DNA of 7,555 bases from an uncultured Halomicronema sp. (GCA_937897665.1 CALCPB010001010.1:1-7555), one strand, 5' to 3'; shown: positions 1-6,145, counted from the stretch's first letter. Translations and numbers: made by a program. The notes: generated by a model from the sequence alone, not told the origin.

Positions 1-206
1 GCCCCCGCCGCGATCGCCCCCGGCCAAAATTCGCCACCATCGACCCGCGTGCCGGGCATCCCGATAAACAAGTCACCGGGCTGGCAGGCCTGAGAATTGG
101 TGCAGAGTCGTTTGATCGGTTGCGATAAAGCGGCGTGAGTCGGCAGGGCGATCGCGGGCGTCACCCCAGCTTGACTCATCTGCGCTAGCAAGCTCTGCAA
201 ATCCAT
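1..206 (-). CDS. murE: UDP-N-acetylmuramoyl-tripeptide synthetase MurE, N-terminal part (cut by window edge)
   Basis: This is the first 68 codons of a Mur ligase, transcribed leftwards off the window. MurE acts in the cytoplasm, adding the third amino acid (meso-diaminopimelate in cyanobacteria) to UDP-MurNAc-L-Ala-D-Glu during peptidoglycan synthesis. The visible piece is the N-terminal uridine-binding domain. The stretch TNSQACQPGDLFIGMPGTR (about residues 37-55) followed by VDGGEFWPGAIAAG matches the family pattern 'S..V.PGdLF.a..G...DG..F...A...GA'. The ATG at 206 has a strong ribosome binding site, AGGTGG at 217-212 on the minus strand, 5 nt upstream. The central ATP-binding domain lies outside the window, so catalytic residues cannot be checked. 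It follows the glutaredoxin-like gene by 31 bp on the same strand and is probably co-transcribed with it. Confidence 0.9.
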   Translation of the reverse strand, partial: MDLQSLLAQMSQAGVTPAIALPTHAALSQPIKRLCTNSQACQPGDLFIGMPGTRVDGGEFWPGAIAAG

Positions 207-237
207 GGCAGCCACCTCTCACAAAATTGGATTTCGC

Positions 238-522
238 TTATTTTGCCGTATCCGGCTCTAAATAGGTCTGTAACATTTTCTCGACGCGCGCGATCGAGGC
301 GCGGGGCGACTGACGCGGCAGGGCCGTCTCTTGCACTCCCGCGGCGGTTTCCACCACGCGGCACAGCACCGGAATCTCGTACTGATAGCGGCTAAACCAG
401 TCGTCACGGGTGGTGATGTCGCGCACTTCTAGCGTGAAGTCGAGGTGAGACAGGGCCTCTAATTTTTCTTGCAAACCGGTACAGAGATGACAGCCCGGTT
501 TGCTATACAGCACTAATTTCAA
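238..522 (-). CDS. glutaredoxin-like (DUF836-type) thioredoxin-fold protein
   Basis: A 94-residue protein that begins KLVLYSKPGCHLC, the beta strand and CxxC active site (Cys11, Cys14) of small glutaredoxin-like proteins. A second family landmark is the cis-Pro motif YEIPVL at about residues 48-53. No signal peptide or membrane segment is visible, so it is probably cytosolic. The frame is open further upstream to 759, but that extension does not look like protein. I chose the TTG at 522 because it places the first beta strand at the N terminus and has CGGAG 7 nt upstream (530-534). It lies directly upstream of murE on the same strand and is divergent from cysH. A general thiol-disulfide role is known for the fold, but the substrate is unknown. 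A role as reductant for the adjacent PAPS reductase is only inference. Confidence 0.85.
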   Translation of the reverse strand: MKLVLYSKPGCHLCTGLQEKLEALSHLDFTLEVRDITTRDDWFSRYQYEIPVLCRVVETAAGVQETALPRQSPRASIARVEKMLQTYLEPDTAK

Positions 523-529
523 AGCGATA

Positions 530-534
530 CTCCG
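530..534 (-). promoter_or_regulatory. ribosome binding site that decides the TTG start
   Basis: CGGAG on the minus strand lies 7 nt before the TTG at 522. No comparable site serves the far-upstream starts of the same open frame. This supports TTG as the true start of the glutaredoxin-like gene. Confidence 0.6.
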
Positions 535-652
535 AAATTGACGAGGATGGATGCGATTGACCTTTACTTTACTATTGCGCGCGATCGCGAGGGGATGGCG
601 ATCGCGCCAACCTTTACCCGCCAGGAGGGTCACGACTGTGGTCGGATCGTCA

Positions 653-706
653 GGAGGGTTTCCGCCCTCCGCTAGAGGGGTAATCCCCCGAATCCCCACC
701 GGATTA
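653..706. repeat. cluster of three small inverted repeats in the divergent cysH / glutaredoxin region
   Basis: Three overlapping or adjacent dyads lie here. GGAGGG (653-658) pairs with CCCTCC (665-670). GGGG (677-680) pairs with CCCC (685-688). TAATCC (681-686) pairs with GGATTA (701-706); the last two are mutually exclusive. A nearby direct repeat CAGGAGGGT occurs at 622-630 and 651-659. The 257-bp stretch 523-779 holds no gene that I can support. The dyads could be operators or leader-RNA structure for either divergent gene. No T-tract follows on either strand, so they are not obvious terminators. Confidence 0.45.
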
Positions 707-732
707 TGTGTGATTGAATGAATTAATCGGTG

Positions 733-738
733 TATAAC
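733..738 (+). promoter_or_regulatory. candidate -10 element upstream of cysH
   Basis: TATAAC lies 41 bp before the cysH ATG and matches TATAAT at five of six positions. No good TTGACA-like -35 is found at 16-18 bp, so the promoter would be activator-dependent or elsewhere. The assignment is weak. Confidence 0.25.
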
Positions 739-779
739 TGAATGTGGCACTGTAAACACGCAACACAGGTAATGAACTT

Positions 780-1511
780 ATGGTTCAGTGCATGACACCC
801 CAAATCCAAATCGCCCCCGCTGACCTCGATCTCGACCAGCTCAATCGAGAGTTCGAGACGGCGACTCCCCAAGATATTTTGCGGTGGGCGCTCCAAACCT
901 TTCCGCATGGGTTAGCCCAAACGAGTGCCTTTAGCATTCCGGTCACTATTCATATGCTCTATCAAGAGCTGACTCCTAAGCGCCCGGTGCCAGTGATCTT
1001 TCTCGATACGTTCCATCACTTTCCCGAAACGCTAGCCACCGTTGACCGCGCCCATGAGCGCTACCAGCTTGATTTGCACGTCTATCGCGCCATTGGCGTC
1101 AGCAGCCGCGAGAGCTTTGCGACTCGCTACGGTGATGAACTATGGCACCGCGACATCGATCAGTTTCACTACCTCACTAAGGTGGAACCGCTGCAGCGCG
1201 CCCTGACCGATATCGAGGTTACCGCCTGGGTCTCGGGTCGGCGGCGCGATCAGTCAGCGACCCGTCGAGCTATGCCTATTTTGGAACTCGATGTCGATGG
1301 GCGACTCAAGGTCAATCCCCTCGCGAATTGGACGCGCAAGGACTTGTGGAACTACGTCTACCAGCACAATGTGGTCTACAATCCGCTGCATGACCAGGGC
1401 TATACCAGCATTGGCGATGAGCCGCTGACGACCCGAGTCCAAAATGGCGAGTCGGAGCGAGCCGGTCGGTGGCGGGGCTCGGCAAAAACCGAGTGTGGCA
1501 TTCACGGTTAG
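780..1511 (+). CDS. cysH: phosphoadenylyl-sulfate (PAPS) reductase, thioredoxin/glutaredoxin-dependent
   Basis: The 243-residue protein reduces PAPS to sulfite and adenosine 3',5'-bisphosphate in assimilatory sulfate reduction in the cytoplasm. Landmarks in order are TSAFSI (residues 48-53, modified PP-loop), DTFHHFPET (76-84), SGRRRDQS (152-159), KVNPLANWT (177-185), the Y.PLHDQGYTSIGD segment (200-213) and the C-terminal ECGIH with catalytic Cys239. The 'DT.HHFP' variant resembles fungal Met16 more than the E. coli 'DTGYLFPET' form. The CC and CxxC cysteines that hold the 4Fe-4S cluster of APS reductases are absent: YLTKVEPL and TTRV stand where they would be. This argues for PAPS as substrate and a dithiol protein as donor. 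Length and Cys position match E. coli CysH (244 aa, Cys239). The ATG at 780 is preferred, with AGG about 10 nt upstream; ATG 792 is an alternative. Confidence 0.93.
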   Translation: MVQCMTPQIQIAPADLDLDQLNREFETATPQDILRWALQTFPHGLAQTSAFSIPVTIHMLYQELTPKRPVPVIFLDTFHHFPETLATVDRAHERYQLDLHVYRAIGVSSRESFATRYGDELWHRDIDQFHYLTKVEPLQRALTDIEVTAWVSGRRRDQSATRRAMPILELDVDGRLKVNPLANWTRKDLWNYVYQHNVVYNPLHDQGYTSIGDEPLTTRVQNGESERAGRWRGSAKTECGIHG

Positions 1512-1519
1512 GGACTGGC

Positions 1520-1552
1520 GAATTCATCGCATGCTGCCTTTTGCCTGAATTC
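1520..1552. repeat. inverted repeat between convergent genes
   Basis: GAATTCA (1520-1526) is repeated inverted as TGAATTC (1546-1552) around a 19-nt loop, 8 bp after the cysH stop. It sits between convergent cysH and the diguanylate cyclase gene and could act as a bidirectional transcription end. It lacks a T-tract, so a classical terminator is doubtful. Confidence 0.35.
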
Positions 1553-1621
1553 CCACGCTCTCCCCCCTACCCTCCCACTCATCGACGTTGCCTAACGAGA
1601 CCTGATTTTTCCGCCGCCCCC

Positions 1622-2506
1622 TTAGTTGGCTTCTGACTCCCGGCTGGGGAGTTGTTCAAAAGCCGCTTGCACAAACTGATTCTTGCCTTGCCCTTTGGCT
1701 GAATACATCACCTTATCGGCCATCGAGAGGGCATGACTAGCGTCATCGGGCATCGAGGCAAACGTCACCGCGCCGATGCTGAAGCCAATGAGCACTTGGT
1801 CGCTGTGCAACTGTGACAGCACGGCAAACACTCGTTGAAGCACAATGGTGGCCTGCTGCTGTTCCGTTTGGGGCAAGAGCATGGCAAATTCGTCACCGCC
1901 TAACCGGGCCTGACAGTCGGTGGTTCGCAGCTGTTGCCTGAGCACCACCGCCACGTCCTTGAGCAAGCGATCGCCCGCCGCATGGCCGAGGCGATCGTTG
2001 ACCTGCTTAAAGTTATCCACATCGAGATAGGCCAGCGTAAAGGGCAGCTCATACCGCCGCGATCGCTGAATTTCCTGTTCCAGCATTTCGGTAAAGGCGC
2101 GGCGATTGAGCAAAGTCGTCAAAAAATCCGTATTAGCCAATCGTTGTTCCTGCCGGTAGGCCGCTTTTAGCTCCGCCAGCAGCGTCACCACCAGCCCAAA
2201 AAAAGCCAGCCGTACTGCTGCATTCCACACTAAAAACGGCACCATATCAGAGGTTGAAACTCGATGAATTTCTGCTGCAAACCAGAGCACTGCACTTAGC
2301 AAACTGGCTCCGTAGCCGAGTTTTGGCTTTAGATACCAAGCGATCGCGGCAATGGGCAACACATAAAGAATTGAGAGCCCCAGGTCAACTTTAAGCCAGT
2401 AATCAACGCCCCAAATCGCACCCAACATCAAAGCACTGCCCAACCCCAGCTGCCAATTAGACTGTTGGCGAAGAAAGTGGGTGATTGAGCGGCGCGGCTG
2501 CTTCAT
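1622..2506 (-). CDS. membrane-anchored diguanylate cyclase (GGDEF)
   Basis: The 294-residue protein has four predicted membrane segments (about residues 19-39, 42-60, 63-80 and 88-112) and then a C-terminal GGDEF domain from about 120. Such enzymes make cyclic di-GMP from two GTP at the inner face of the membrane. The domain looks catalytically intact: the TDFLTTLLNRRAF opening (126-138), metal-binding D162/D164 in LDVDNFKQVND, and GGDEF at 203-207. RTTD (194-197) lies exactly five residues before GGDEF, which is the RxxD inhibitory I-site, so product feedback is expected. The N-terminal block resembles the 'DY..G.elSl.YvLPI..aaWy' sensor region found in other cyanobacterial GGDEF proteins; its ligand is unknown. 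The ATG at 2506 fits the membrane domain but has a poor ribosome binding site. A GTG at 2629 with AGGAAGG upstream would add 41 residues of unconvincing sequence. Confidence 0.9.
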   Translation of the reverse strand: MKQPRRSITHFLRQQSNWQLGLGSALMLGAIWGVDYWLKVDLGLSILYVLPIAAIAWYLKPKLGYGASLLSAVLWFAAEIHRVSTSDMVPFLVWNAAVRLAFFGLVVTLLAELKAAYRQEQRLANTDFLTTLLNRRAFTEMLEQEIQRSRRYELPFTLAYLDVDNFKQVNDRLGHAAGDRLLKDVAVVLRQQLRTTDCQARLGGDEFAMLLPQTEQQQATIVLQRVFAVLSQLHSDQVLIGFSIGAVTFASMPDDASHALSMADKVMYSAKGQGKNQFVQAAFEQLPSRESEAN

Positions 2507-2701
2507 GATCGATGCGAACGGGTGAGTGAAACGGCTCAGAAAAGCTGGGCCTCTTTTTATCCAACACTCTGGTGCGCTGTCAATAGGTTGCTCCTGAACG
2601 CTCACCAGAAAAAATTGCTGCGGGGGCACAACCCGCCTTCCTGGGGGCAGCTAAATCTCTGGCCAGCGTTTAAGATACGGGGCAGGCTAGGAAAAAAGGA
2701 C

Positions 2702-3169
2702 ATGACCAACCGCTCAGAAATCCATGTAGCGATCGCCCTCTTGATCCGTCAGGGGCAGTTTTTGCTGCAGCTGCGCGATGACATCCCCTCCATTCTGTAT
2801 CCGGGCTGCTGGGCTTTTTTTGGTGGTCACATCGAGCCTGGTGAAACTCCGGAAGCGGGCATCTGGCGCGAGCTACAGGAAGAAATCAACTACACACCTC
2901 CTGCCCTGTCGCGATTTACCGAATGGCGCAACGAGCACATTGTGCGGCACGTGTTTTACGGCGAGTTGACGGTCCCTCCCGAGCAGCTGGAACTTAATGA
3001 AGGCTGGGATCTAGGACTGTGGACGGTGGACGAAATTCGTCGGGGCGAGCGGTTTTCGGCGCGGGCCAATCAAGTGCGTCCCCTCGGCCAGCCCCACCAA
3101 GCCCTCTTACTAAAATTTGTTGCTGAGCGCGGCGACCTGATCAGCAGCATTGATGTTCCCAGTGCCTGA
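2702..3169 (+). CDS. Nudix hydrolase
   Basis: The 155-residue protein carries a full Nudix box at residues 42-64. G42, E48 and R56-E57-L58-Q59-E60-E61 match Gx5Ex7REUxEExGU, with Asn63 replacing the last Gly. Nudix enzymes hydrolyse nucleoside diphosphates linked to another group, with Mg2+ bound by the Glu residues. The flanking PGCWAFFGGHIEPGE is typical of the family. The substrate cannot be told from sequence; NTP clean-up or nucleotide-sugar hydrolysis are both possible. The frame is open from 2522, but ATG 2702 is chosen because the fold's first strand (EIHVAIALLI) follows at once and AGGA lies 9 nt upstream (2689-2692). It is divergent from the diguanylate cyclase gene and shares its 195-bp upstream region. 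Confidence 0.88.
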   Translation: MTNRSEIHVAIALLIRQGQFLLQLRDDIPSILYPGCWAFFGGHIEPGETPEAGIWRELQEEINYTPPALSRFTEWRNEHIVRHVFYGELTVPPEQLELNEGWDLGLWTVDEIRRGERFSARANQVRPLGQPHQALLLKFVAERGDLISSIDVPSA

Positions 3170-3241
3170 CATCCACTTTTCAGAGCTTCGGGCTCCCAAG
3201 GCCATCTTGGCAACATCACAGGTTTCCGAATGGCGATCGCT
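3170..3241. other. spacer with two short hairpins downstream of the Nudix gene
   Basis: GAGC (3183-3186) pairs with GCTC (3192-3195), and CCAAG (3196-3200) pairs with CTTGG (3206-3210). No T-tract follows, so a terminator role for the Nudix gene is uncertain. A HIP1 octamer sits at 3233-3240, directly before the tandem repeat. Confidence 0.3.
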
Positions 3242-3356
3242 TACCTGACTAAAGTTGCTTGAGCGAGAAACAACCTGAGGCATAAAGTTGACTATCGGCT
3301 ATGGGCCGCTATGAGTAGATGCCATAAAAAGCAGCCCCATCAGTAGCTGACAGGGC
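3242..3356. repeat. tandem direct repeat, unit 1 (115 bp)
   Basis: This is the first copy of a unit that begins TACCTGACTAAAGTTGC and ends GCTGACAGGGC. It differs from the adjoining copy by four substitutions and two single-base indels, about 95% identity. It holds a terminator-like hairpin near its right end and a second short dyad (CGGC/GCCG) in the middle. It is non-coding as far as I can see. Confidence 0.9.
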
Positions 3357-3357
3357 T
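3326..3357 (-). terminator. Rho-independent terminator in repeat unit 1 (minus strand)
   Basis: Read on the minus strand, AGCCC (3357-3353) pairs with GGGCT (3337-3333). The inner TCAG/CTGA pairing closes a three-base loop, and TTTTT follows at 3330-3326. It is oriented to stop leftward transcripts such as that of the tRNA-Ser gene, or readthrough towards the Nudix gene. Confidence 0.6.
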
Positions 3358-3473
3358 ACCTGACTAAAGTTGCCTGAGCGAGAAACAACCTGAGGCATAA
3401 ATTTGGACTACTCGGCTGTGGGCAGCTATGAGTAGATGCCATAAAAAGCAGCCCCATCAGTAGCTGACAGGGC
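3357..3473. repeat. tandem direct repeat, unit 2 (117 bp)
   Basis: This second copy directly abuts the first. The differences cluster in the middle, where this copy forms a stronger stem: CTACTC pairs with GAGTAG, and inside it GCTG pairs with CAGC. The corresponding CGGC/GCCG pairing in unit 1 is kept with different bases. That hints that RNA structure is maintained, though two copies are too few to prove it. Confidence 0.9.
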
Positions 3474-3475
3474 TG
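3443..3475 (-). terminator. Rho-independent terminator in repeat unit 2 (minus strand)
   Basis: CAGCCC (3475-3470) pairs with GGGCTG (3454-3449) on the minus strand. A 2x2 internal loop, a 4-bp TCAG/CTGA stem and a three-base loop complete the hairpin, and TTTTT follows at 3447-3443. It is one base pair longer than its twin in unit 1 and would be met first by transcripts from the tRNA-Ser side. Confidence 0.65.
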
Positions 3476-3565
3476 GAGACGCAGTTAGGAGGTATCTTGA
3501 CCCTAAAGATAAGGGCAACTTTGCGCAACGCGAGACTATTTAAGAAGAATTTAAGGAGCATCGCT

Positions 3566-3637
3566 GTGAAAGTTGCAAATGTTTATGACACTCGCGGTGC
3601 TTGTCGGCTGCTGCTTCAAAGTCAGGAAAGGGCCTGA
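3566..3637 (+). CDS. possible small ORF, 23 residues
   Basis: A GTG start with AAGGAG 7 nt upstream (3553-3558) opens MKVANVYDTRGACRLLLQSQ and three more residues before tandem TGA TGA stops at 3635-3640. I do not recognise the peptide. The good ribosome binding site is the only positive sign. After the two stops the same frame continues open for 35 codons (3641-3745), ending TAA at 3746-3748. The whole may therefore be the relic of a small gene rather than a live one. Confidence 0.25.
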   Translation: MKVANVYDTRGACRLLLQSQERA

Positions 3638-3674
3638 TGACCTAGCAGAACACCCTTTGATAAGGATCAGGCCC
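3630..3674. repeat. 12-bp inverted repeat (bulged stem)
   Basis: GGGCCTGAT (3630-3638) is the exact inverse of ATCAGGCCC (3666-3674). After a two-base bulge, CCT (3641-3643) pairs with AGG (3663-3665), leaving a 19-nt loop. No T-tract follows on either strand, so it is not a standard terminator. It could be an RNA structure or the palindromic core of a small mobile repeat. It overlaps the end of the possible 23-residue ORF. Confidence 0.6.
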
Positions 3675-3768
3675 GACAGAATGCGGCGGTCGGCAGAATG
3701 CGCATTGCTGAGTTAACCCATCTTGCTAAGACTGGATTGCTCGGCGTTACTCGCTAAAAAACCGGCAA

Positions 3769-3852
3769 CGGAGAGGGTGGGATTCGAACCCACGGTCCCT
3801 TTGGGACATCCGATTTCAAGCCGGACGCAATCGACCACTCTGCCACCTCTCC
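3769..3852 (-). tRNA. tRNA-Ser (anticodon UGA)
   Basis: An 84-nt class II tRNA. The acceptor stem GGAGAGG (3852-3846) pairs with CCTCTCC (3776-3770), and the discriminator base is G at 3769. The anticodon loop CTTGAAA gives UGA, which reads UCN serine codons. The long variable arm contains TCCC/GGGA pairing, and the T-loop GGTTCGAATCC is standard. The CCA end is not encoded. A T6 run (minus strand, 3761-3756) follows 7 nt later and may help end transcription; the twin terminators at 3475-3326 lie further on. Upstream on the minus strand is a TACAAT -10 candidate. Confidence 0.97.
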
Positions 3853-3862
3853 AGGCTTAGCC

Positions 3863-3868
3863 ATTGTA
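3863..3868 (-). promoter_or_regulatory. candidate -10 box of the tRNA-Ser gene
   Basis: TACAAT on the minus strand ends 10 bp before the mature tRNA 5' end, a fitting place for a tRNA promoter. The -35 region about 17 bp further up (TGCTTC or GCTTCA) is a poor match to TTGACA. Confidence 0.4.
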
Positions 3869-4011
3869 AATCATCCGCTCACAATGAAGCATCCCAGCCT
3901 CAGCGGCAGTCTTCGAAACTGGCCCACCTGGCGAGGGCAAATCTGGCCCTGTCGACTGGGATTTGTTGCCGCTGTCTACTATTCACAGATCCGCAAAGAT
4001 GAGTGGCCCCT

Positions 4012-4674
4012 CTATGAAATGCTGGCAAACATCTCGGCAAAGGGTTTAGGGGCGACATTCTCTTGAGCGATGATTTCAACGATTTTATTTTTGGCAGCCG
4101 GATCGGTAAGGGCAGCGACGCAGGTTTCTGCAACCTTGAGTCGCGGCACGCTGCCATCAAATAACGTATCCGCCGGTGCCATCATCAGGGCGCGGTCATC
4201 GGTGTCATCACTTTTGAGTCCCCCTGGTCGCACGATGGTGTAGGGCAAGCCACTGGCGATCAGGTAATCTTCTGCCTGTTTTTTCCACCACAAAATCAGC
4301 CAGAACAGATTCAGCGGGTGTAAAAAGCGTGAAACACAGAGAGAAGACACGATGACGAAGTGCTCGATGTTGTGGGCCTTCGCCACGTTGATGAGGTTTT
4401 TAGTGCCTTCATAGTCCACTTGATAAGGGCCGGTGGGGTCGAAGCTGGGACGCGCCCCAGTGGCACATAAAAGGACGGTGCAGTCAGCGATCGCGGCTTC
4501 AATGCTGGCCCGATTTTGAACATCACCGGTGACAACTTCAACCGTGTTAGGCAAGATCTCTTTGGCTTGGGCTGGGTCACGCACCATTACCCGAACGGGA
4601 ATACCCTTGCCGATCAACACCCGCACGATGCGACGTCCCGTTTCGCCCGTTGCGCCAACCACTAATGCTTTCAT
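4012..4674 (-). CDS. NAD(P)-binding atypical short-chain dehydrogenase-like protein
   Basis: The 220-residue protein starts MKALVVGATGETGRRIV. This is a beta-alpha-beta Rossmann entry with the GxxGxxG motif of atypical/extended SDRs (G7, G10, G13). Later landmarks are D51 (TGDV), CATGARPSFDPTGPYQVDYEG (from 70), the strand HFVIVSSL (105-112) and YTIVRPGGL (145-153). These fit the NmrA/SDR_a5 type common in cyanobacteria and plastids. The catalytic YxxxK of classical SDRs is not clearly present: WWKKQAEDYL stands there. A binding, chaperone-like or isomerase role is therefore as possible as a dehydrogenase. ATG 4674 is chosen over an upstream in-frame ATG at 4755 because the Rossmann strand begins at once and GAGG lies about 9-10 nt before it. 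The gene is 159 bp upstream of the tRNA-Ser gene on the same strand. The substrate is unknown. Confidence 0.87.
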   Translation of the reverse strand: MKALVVGATGETGRRIVRVLIGKGIPVRVMVRDPAQAKEILPNTVEVVTGDVQNRASIEAAIADCTVLLCATGARPSFDPTGPYQVDYEGTKNLINVAKAHNIEHFVIVSSLCVSRFLHPLNLFWLILWWKKQAEDYLIASGLPYTIVRPGGLKSDDTDDRALMMAPADTLFDGSVPRLKVAETCVAALTDPAAKNKIVEIIAQENVAPKPFAEMFASIS

Positions 4675-5068
4675 CGTGCTTCCCCTCAGAATAAAATGAC
4701 AAAATCTATCTTTGCTATCGTTACCATTGAAAAAGTTGCTCTGTGTTGGGTGCAAACCGTAGCGATAGCTTCAACATTGCGAACAGTCCTATTCATAAGC
4801 TAACCGTACTGCAGTAGGCTTGCGGAGAAAAGGCGTCGACTCATGCGGAAAGGTGATTTTTGTCCGTGTATTTTCGACTAGGTGGGTTCAGTTAACGTGG
4901 GTTAAGCTTTTGTGAGTAATTGCGACCGTCAATTTTACTCTTTCTGATTCGGAAGGCGTGGGCGGCGTGTTTATTACAATGGCATTTAGGTTATAACCAA
5001 GGCGATCGCCAGCGATGGCCCCCTGCCTTTTGACATTTGCTTGTAGGAACGAGTGGCTCAGCGCATCC
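4675..5068. other. divergent intergenic region between the SDR-like gene and the DUF1997-like gene
   Basis: No supportable gene is seen. The region contains a 7-bp direct repeat GTGGGTT (about 4881 and 4898), a HIP1 octamer at 5002-5009 and the candidate promoter at 4992. Short frames here have neither ribosome binding sites nor recognisable protein. The frame of the downstream gene is open from ATG 5015, but that stretch reads poorly as protein. Confidence 0.5.
4992..4997 (+). promoter_or_regulatory. candidate -10 box of the DUF1997-like gene
   Basis: TATAAC matches TATAAT at five of six positions, with a weak -35 (TTTATT region, 4970-4975) at 16-17 bp. Transcription from about 5004 would leave only 11 nt before ATG 5015 but about 65 nt before ATG 5069. 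That mildly favours the later start. Confidence 0.3.
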
Positions 5069-5800
5069 ATGCAAACATCCTTTACTAACCATCGAGCTGA
5101 CGACCTGGCTGTTCCAGGCTTTGGAACGGTTTCTAACCCGATGGAACCGGTTGACGGCAACTTAGAATCGCCTCACACTGAAACCTCTCGCGGCGCTCCG
5201 TTTCTTTTCAAAGGGGGCTATGTCGGGCGCATGGATATGGCGGCTAATCGCCTCACAGTGACTCAATATTTAGATGATCACCATGCTTGGTTTTTGCGGT
5301 GTGCGCATCCGATGACGGCAACGCCGCTAGGCGATAATGGGTATGACCTGACGGTGGGGCACTTTGGCGCGTTGGGATACGACGTTGAGCCTAAAATCGG
5401 CTTGCATTTGCTGCCCCAAGATCACGGGGTCTATCGCATCGAGACCATTCCGATTCCGGGCTATGTGGCACCGGGCTACGAAGTTGACTTTTAGGCATCG
5501 CTTGAGCTCAAGGAGATTTTAAGTGAATCGGGAGCCGTGATCACTCAGGTGGATTGGGATCTCGATTTGAAAGTGTGGGTTAGCTTTCCTCGCTTTATCC
5601 AGGCGCTACCCAAGCGGATCGTTCAGAAAACTGGGGATCATCTGCTGGGGCAAATTGTGCGCCAGGCCTCGCGGCTTTTGACGCACAAAGTTCAAGAAGA
5701 CTTTCACCAAACGCTAGATTTGCCGTTTCCGGAAAGCTACCGTAAACGCAATCATCATTTCTTTGATCGGTTCTCAAAGGGGGCTGAGTCTCACGAGTAA
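5069..5800 (+). pseudogene. DUF1997-like protein gene interrupted by one in-frame TAG
   Basis: Two open stretches in the same frame, 5069-5494 and 5495-5800, together read as one protein of the DUF1997 type found in cyanobacteria and plants; its function is unknown. The first part contains GGYVGRMDMAANRLTVTQYL, a RCAHPMT segment and VEPKIGLHLLPQDHGVYRIE, and ends GYEVDF. A TAG at 5492-5494 then replaces what should be a sense codon, likely CAG (Gln) by one C-to-T change. The frame resumes ASLELKEILSESGA-VITQVDWDLDLKVWVSFPRF, then RQASRLLTHKVQEDFHQTL, to TAA. There is no frameshift, and codon use stays gene-like on both sides, so the break is recent, a sequencing error, or read through. The start is uncertain: ATG 5015 and ATG 5069 are both in frame and neither has a strong ribosome binding site. 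A GTG at 5537 could restart the second half but has only GGAG 2 nt upstream. Confidence 0.75.
5492..5494 (+). other. premature amber codon in the DUF1997-like gene
   Basis: The TAG stands between GYEVDF and ASLEL in a frame that is otherwise continuous from 5015 to 5800. The open stretches on both sides read as neighbouring parts of one conserved protein. Confidence 0.8.
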
Positions 5801-6034
5801 TCGACCAACCGCTCACGGTCACTAGCCGCGTCGAACGCATGCAAAGCCTGTGGGTTAGGCATAACGCCTTGGGCTTGGGTCGTCCGCTAGTGGGATTTTG
5901 ATCGGCTGTTGTTCTGCAGTCTATATCGCGCTTCTCAACTAGCGGTATGCTTTGCCGTAGTCGCTCAGCTGGAAACCGGTTGGGCAGTTTTGTGTTGGGT
6001 CAGGTCTTGACTGACAGCTTGCCTGCTGCGATGC

Positions 6035-6050
6035 CAGATGTGAGCATCTG
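6035..6050. repeat. perfect 6-bp hairpin with tetraloop
   Basis: CAGATG (6035-6040) and CATCTG (6045-6050) flank TGAG. The palindrome TCACGTGA follows 6 bp later. Its purpose is unknown. Confidence 0.5.
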
Positions 6051-6145
6051 ATGAGATCACGTGACCTGTTGGCGGGATGTAGGGATGGCGATGCCTGAAA
6101 GAGTCAGACGGTCACTGTCTCAGTACCGGAGCGTCAATCGCTGCT

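Noticed and set aside
523..759. Upstream extension of the glutaredoxin-like frame to 759
   Set aside because: It reads as low-quality protein before the first beta strand, while the TTG at 522 has a ribosome binding site and gives the normal family length.
2522..2701. N-terminal extension of the Nudix frame from 2522
   Set aside because: The extra 60 residues do not resemble Nudix sequence, overlap the upstream region of the divergent gene, and ATG 2702 starts right before the fold.
3242..3473. CRISPR array
   Set aside because: Only two copies of a long unit abut with no spacers between them, and repeat length is far beyond CRISPR repeats.
3630..3852. tRNA-associated integration site or insertion sequence end
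   Set aside because: No repeat of the tRNA 3' end is seen elsewhere in the window, and no integrase or transposase gene is present.
3884..4066. Plus-strand 60-codon frame overlapping the 3' end of the SDR-like gene
   Set aside because: No ribosome binding site and antisense to a well-supported gene.
4888..5160. Minus-strand 90-codon frame across the start of the DUF1997-like gene
   Set aside because: It overlaps a better-supported gene on the other strand and has no recognisable protein sequence.
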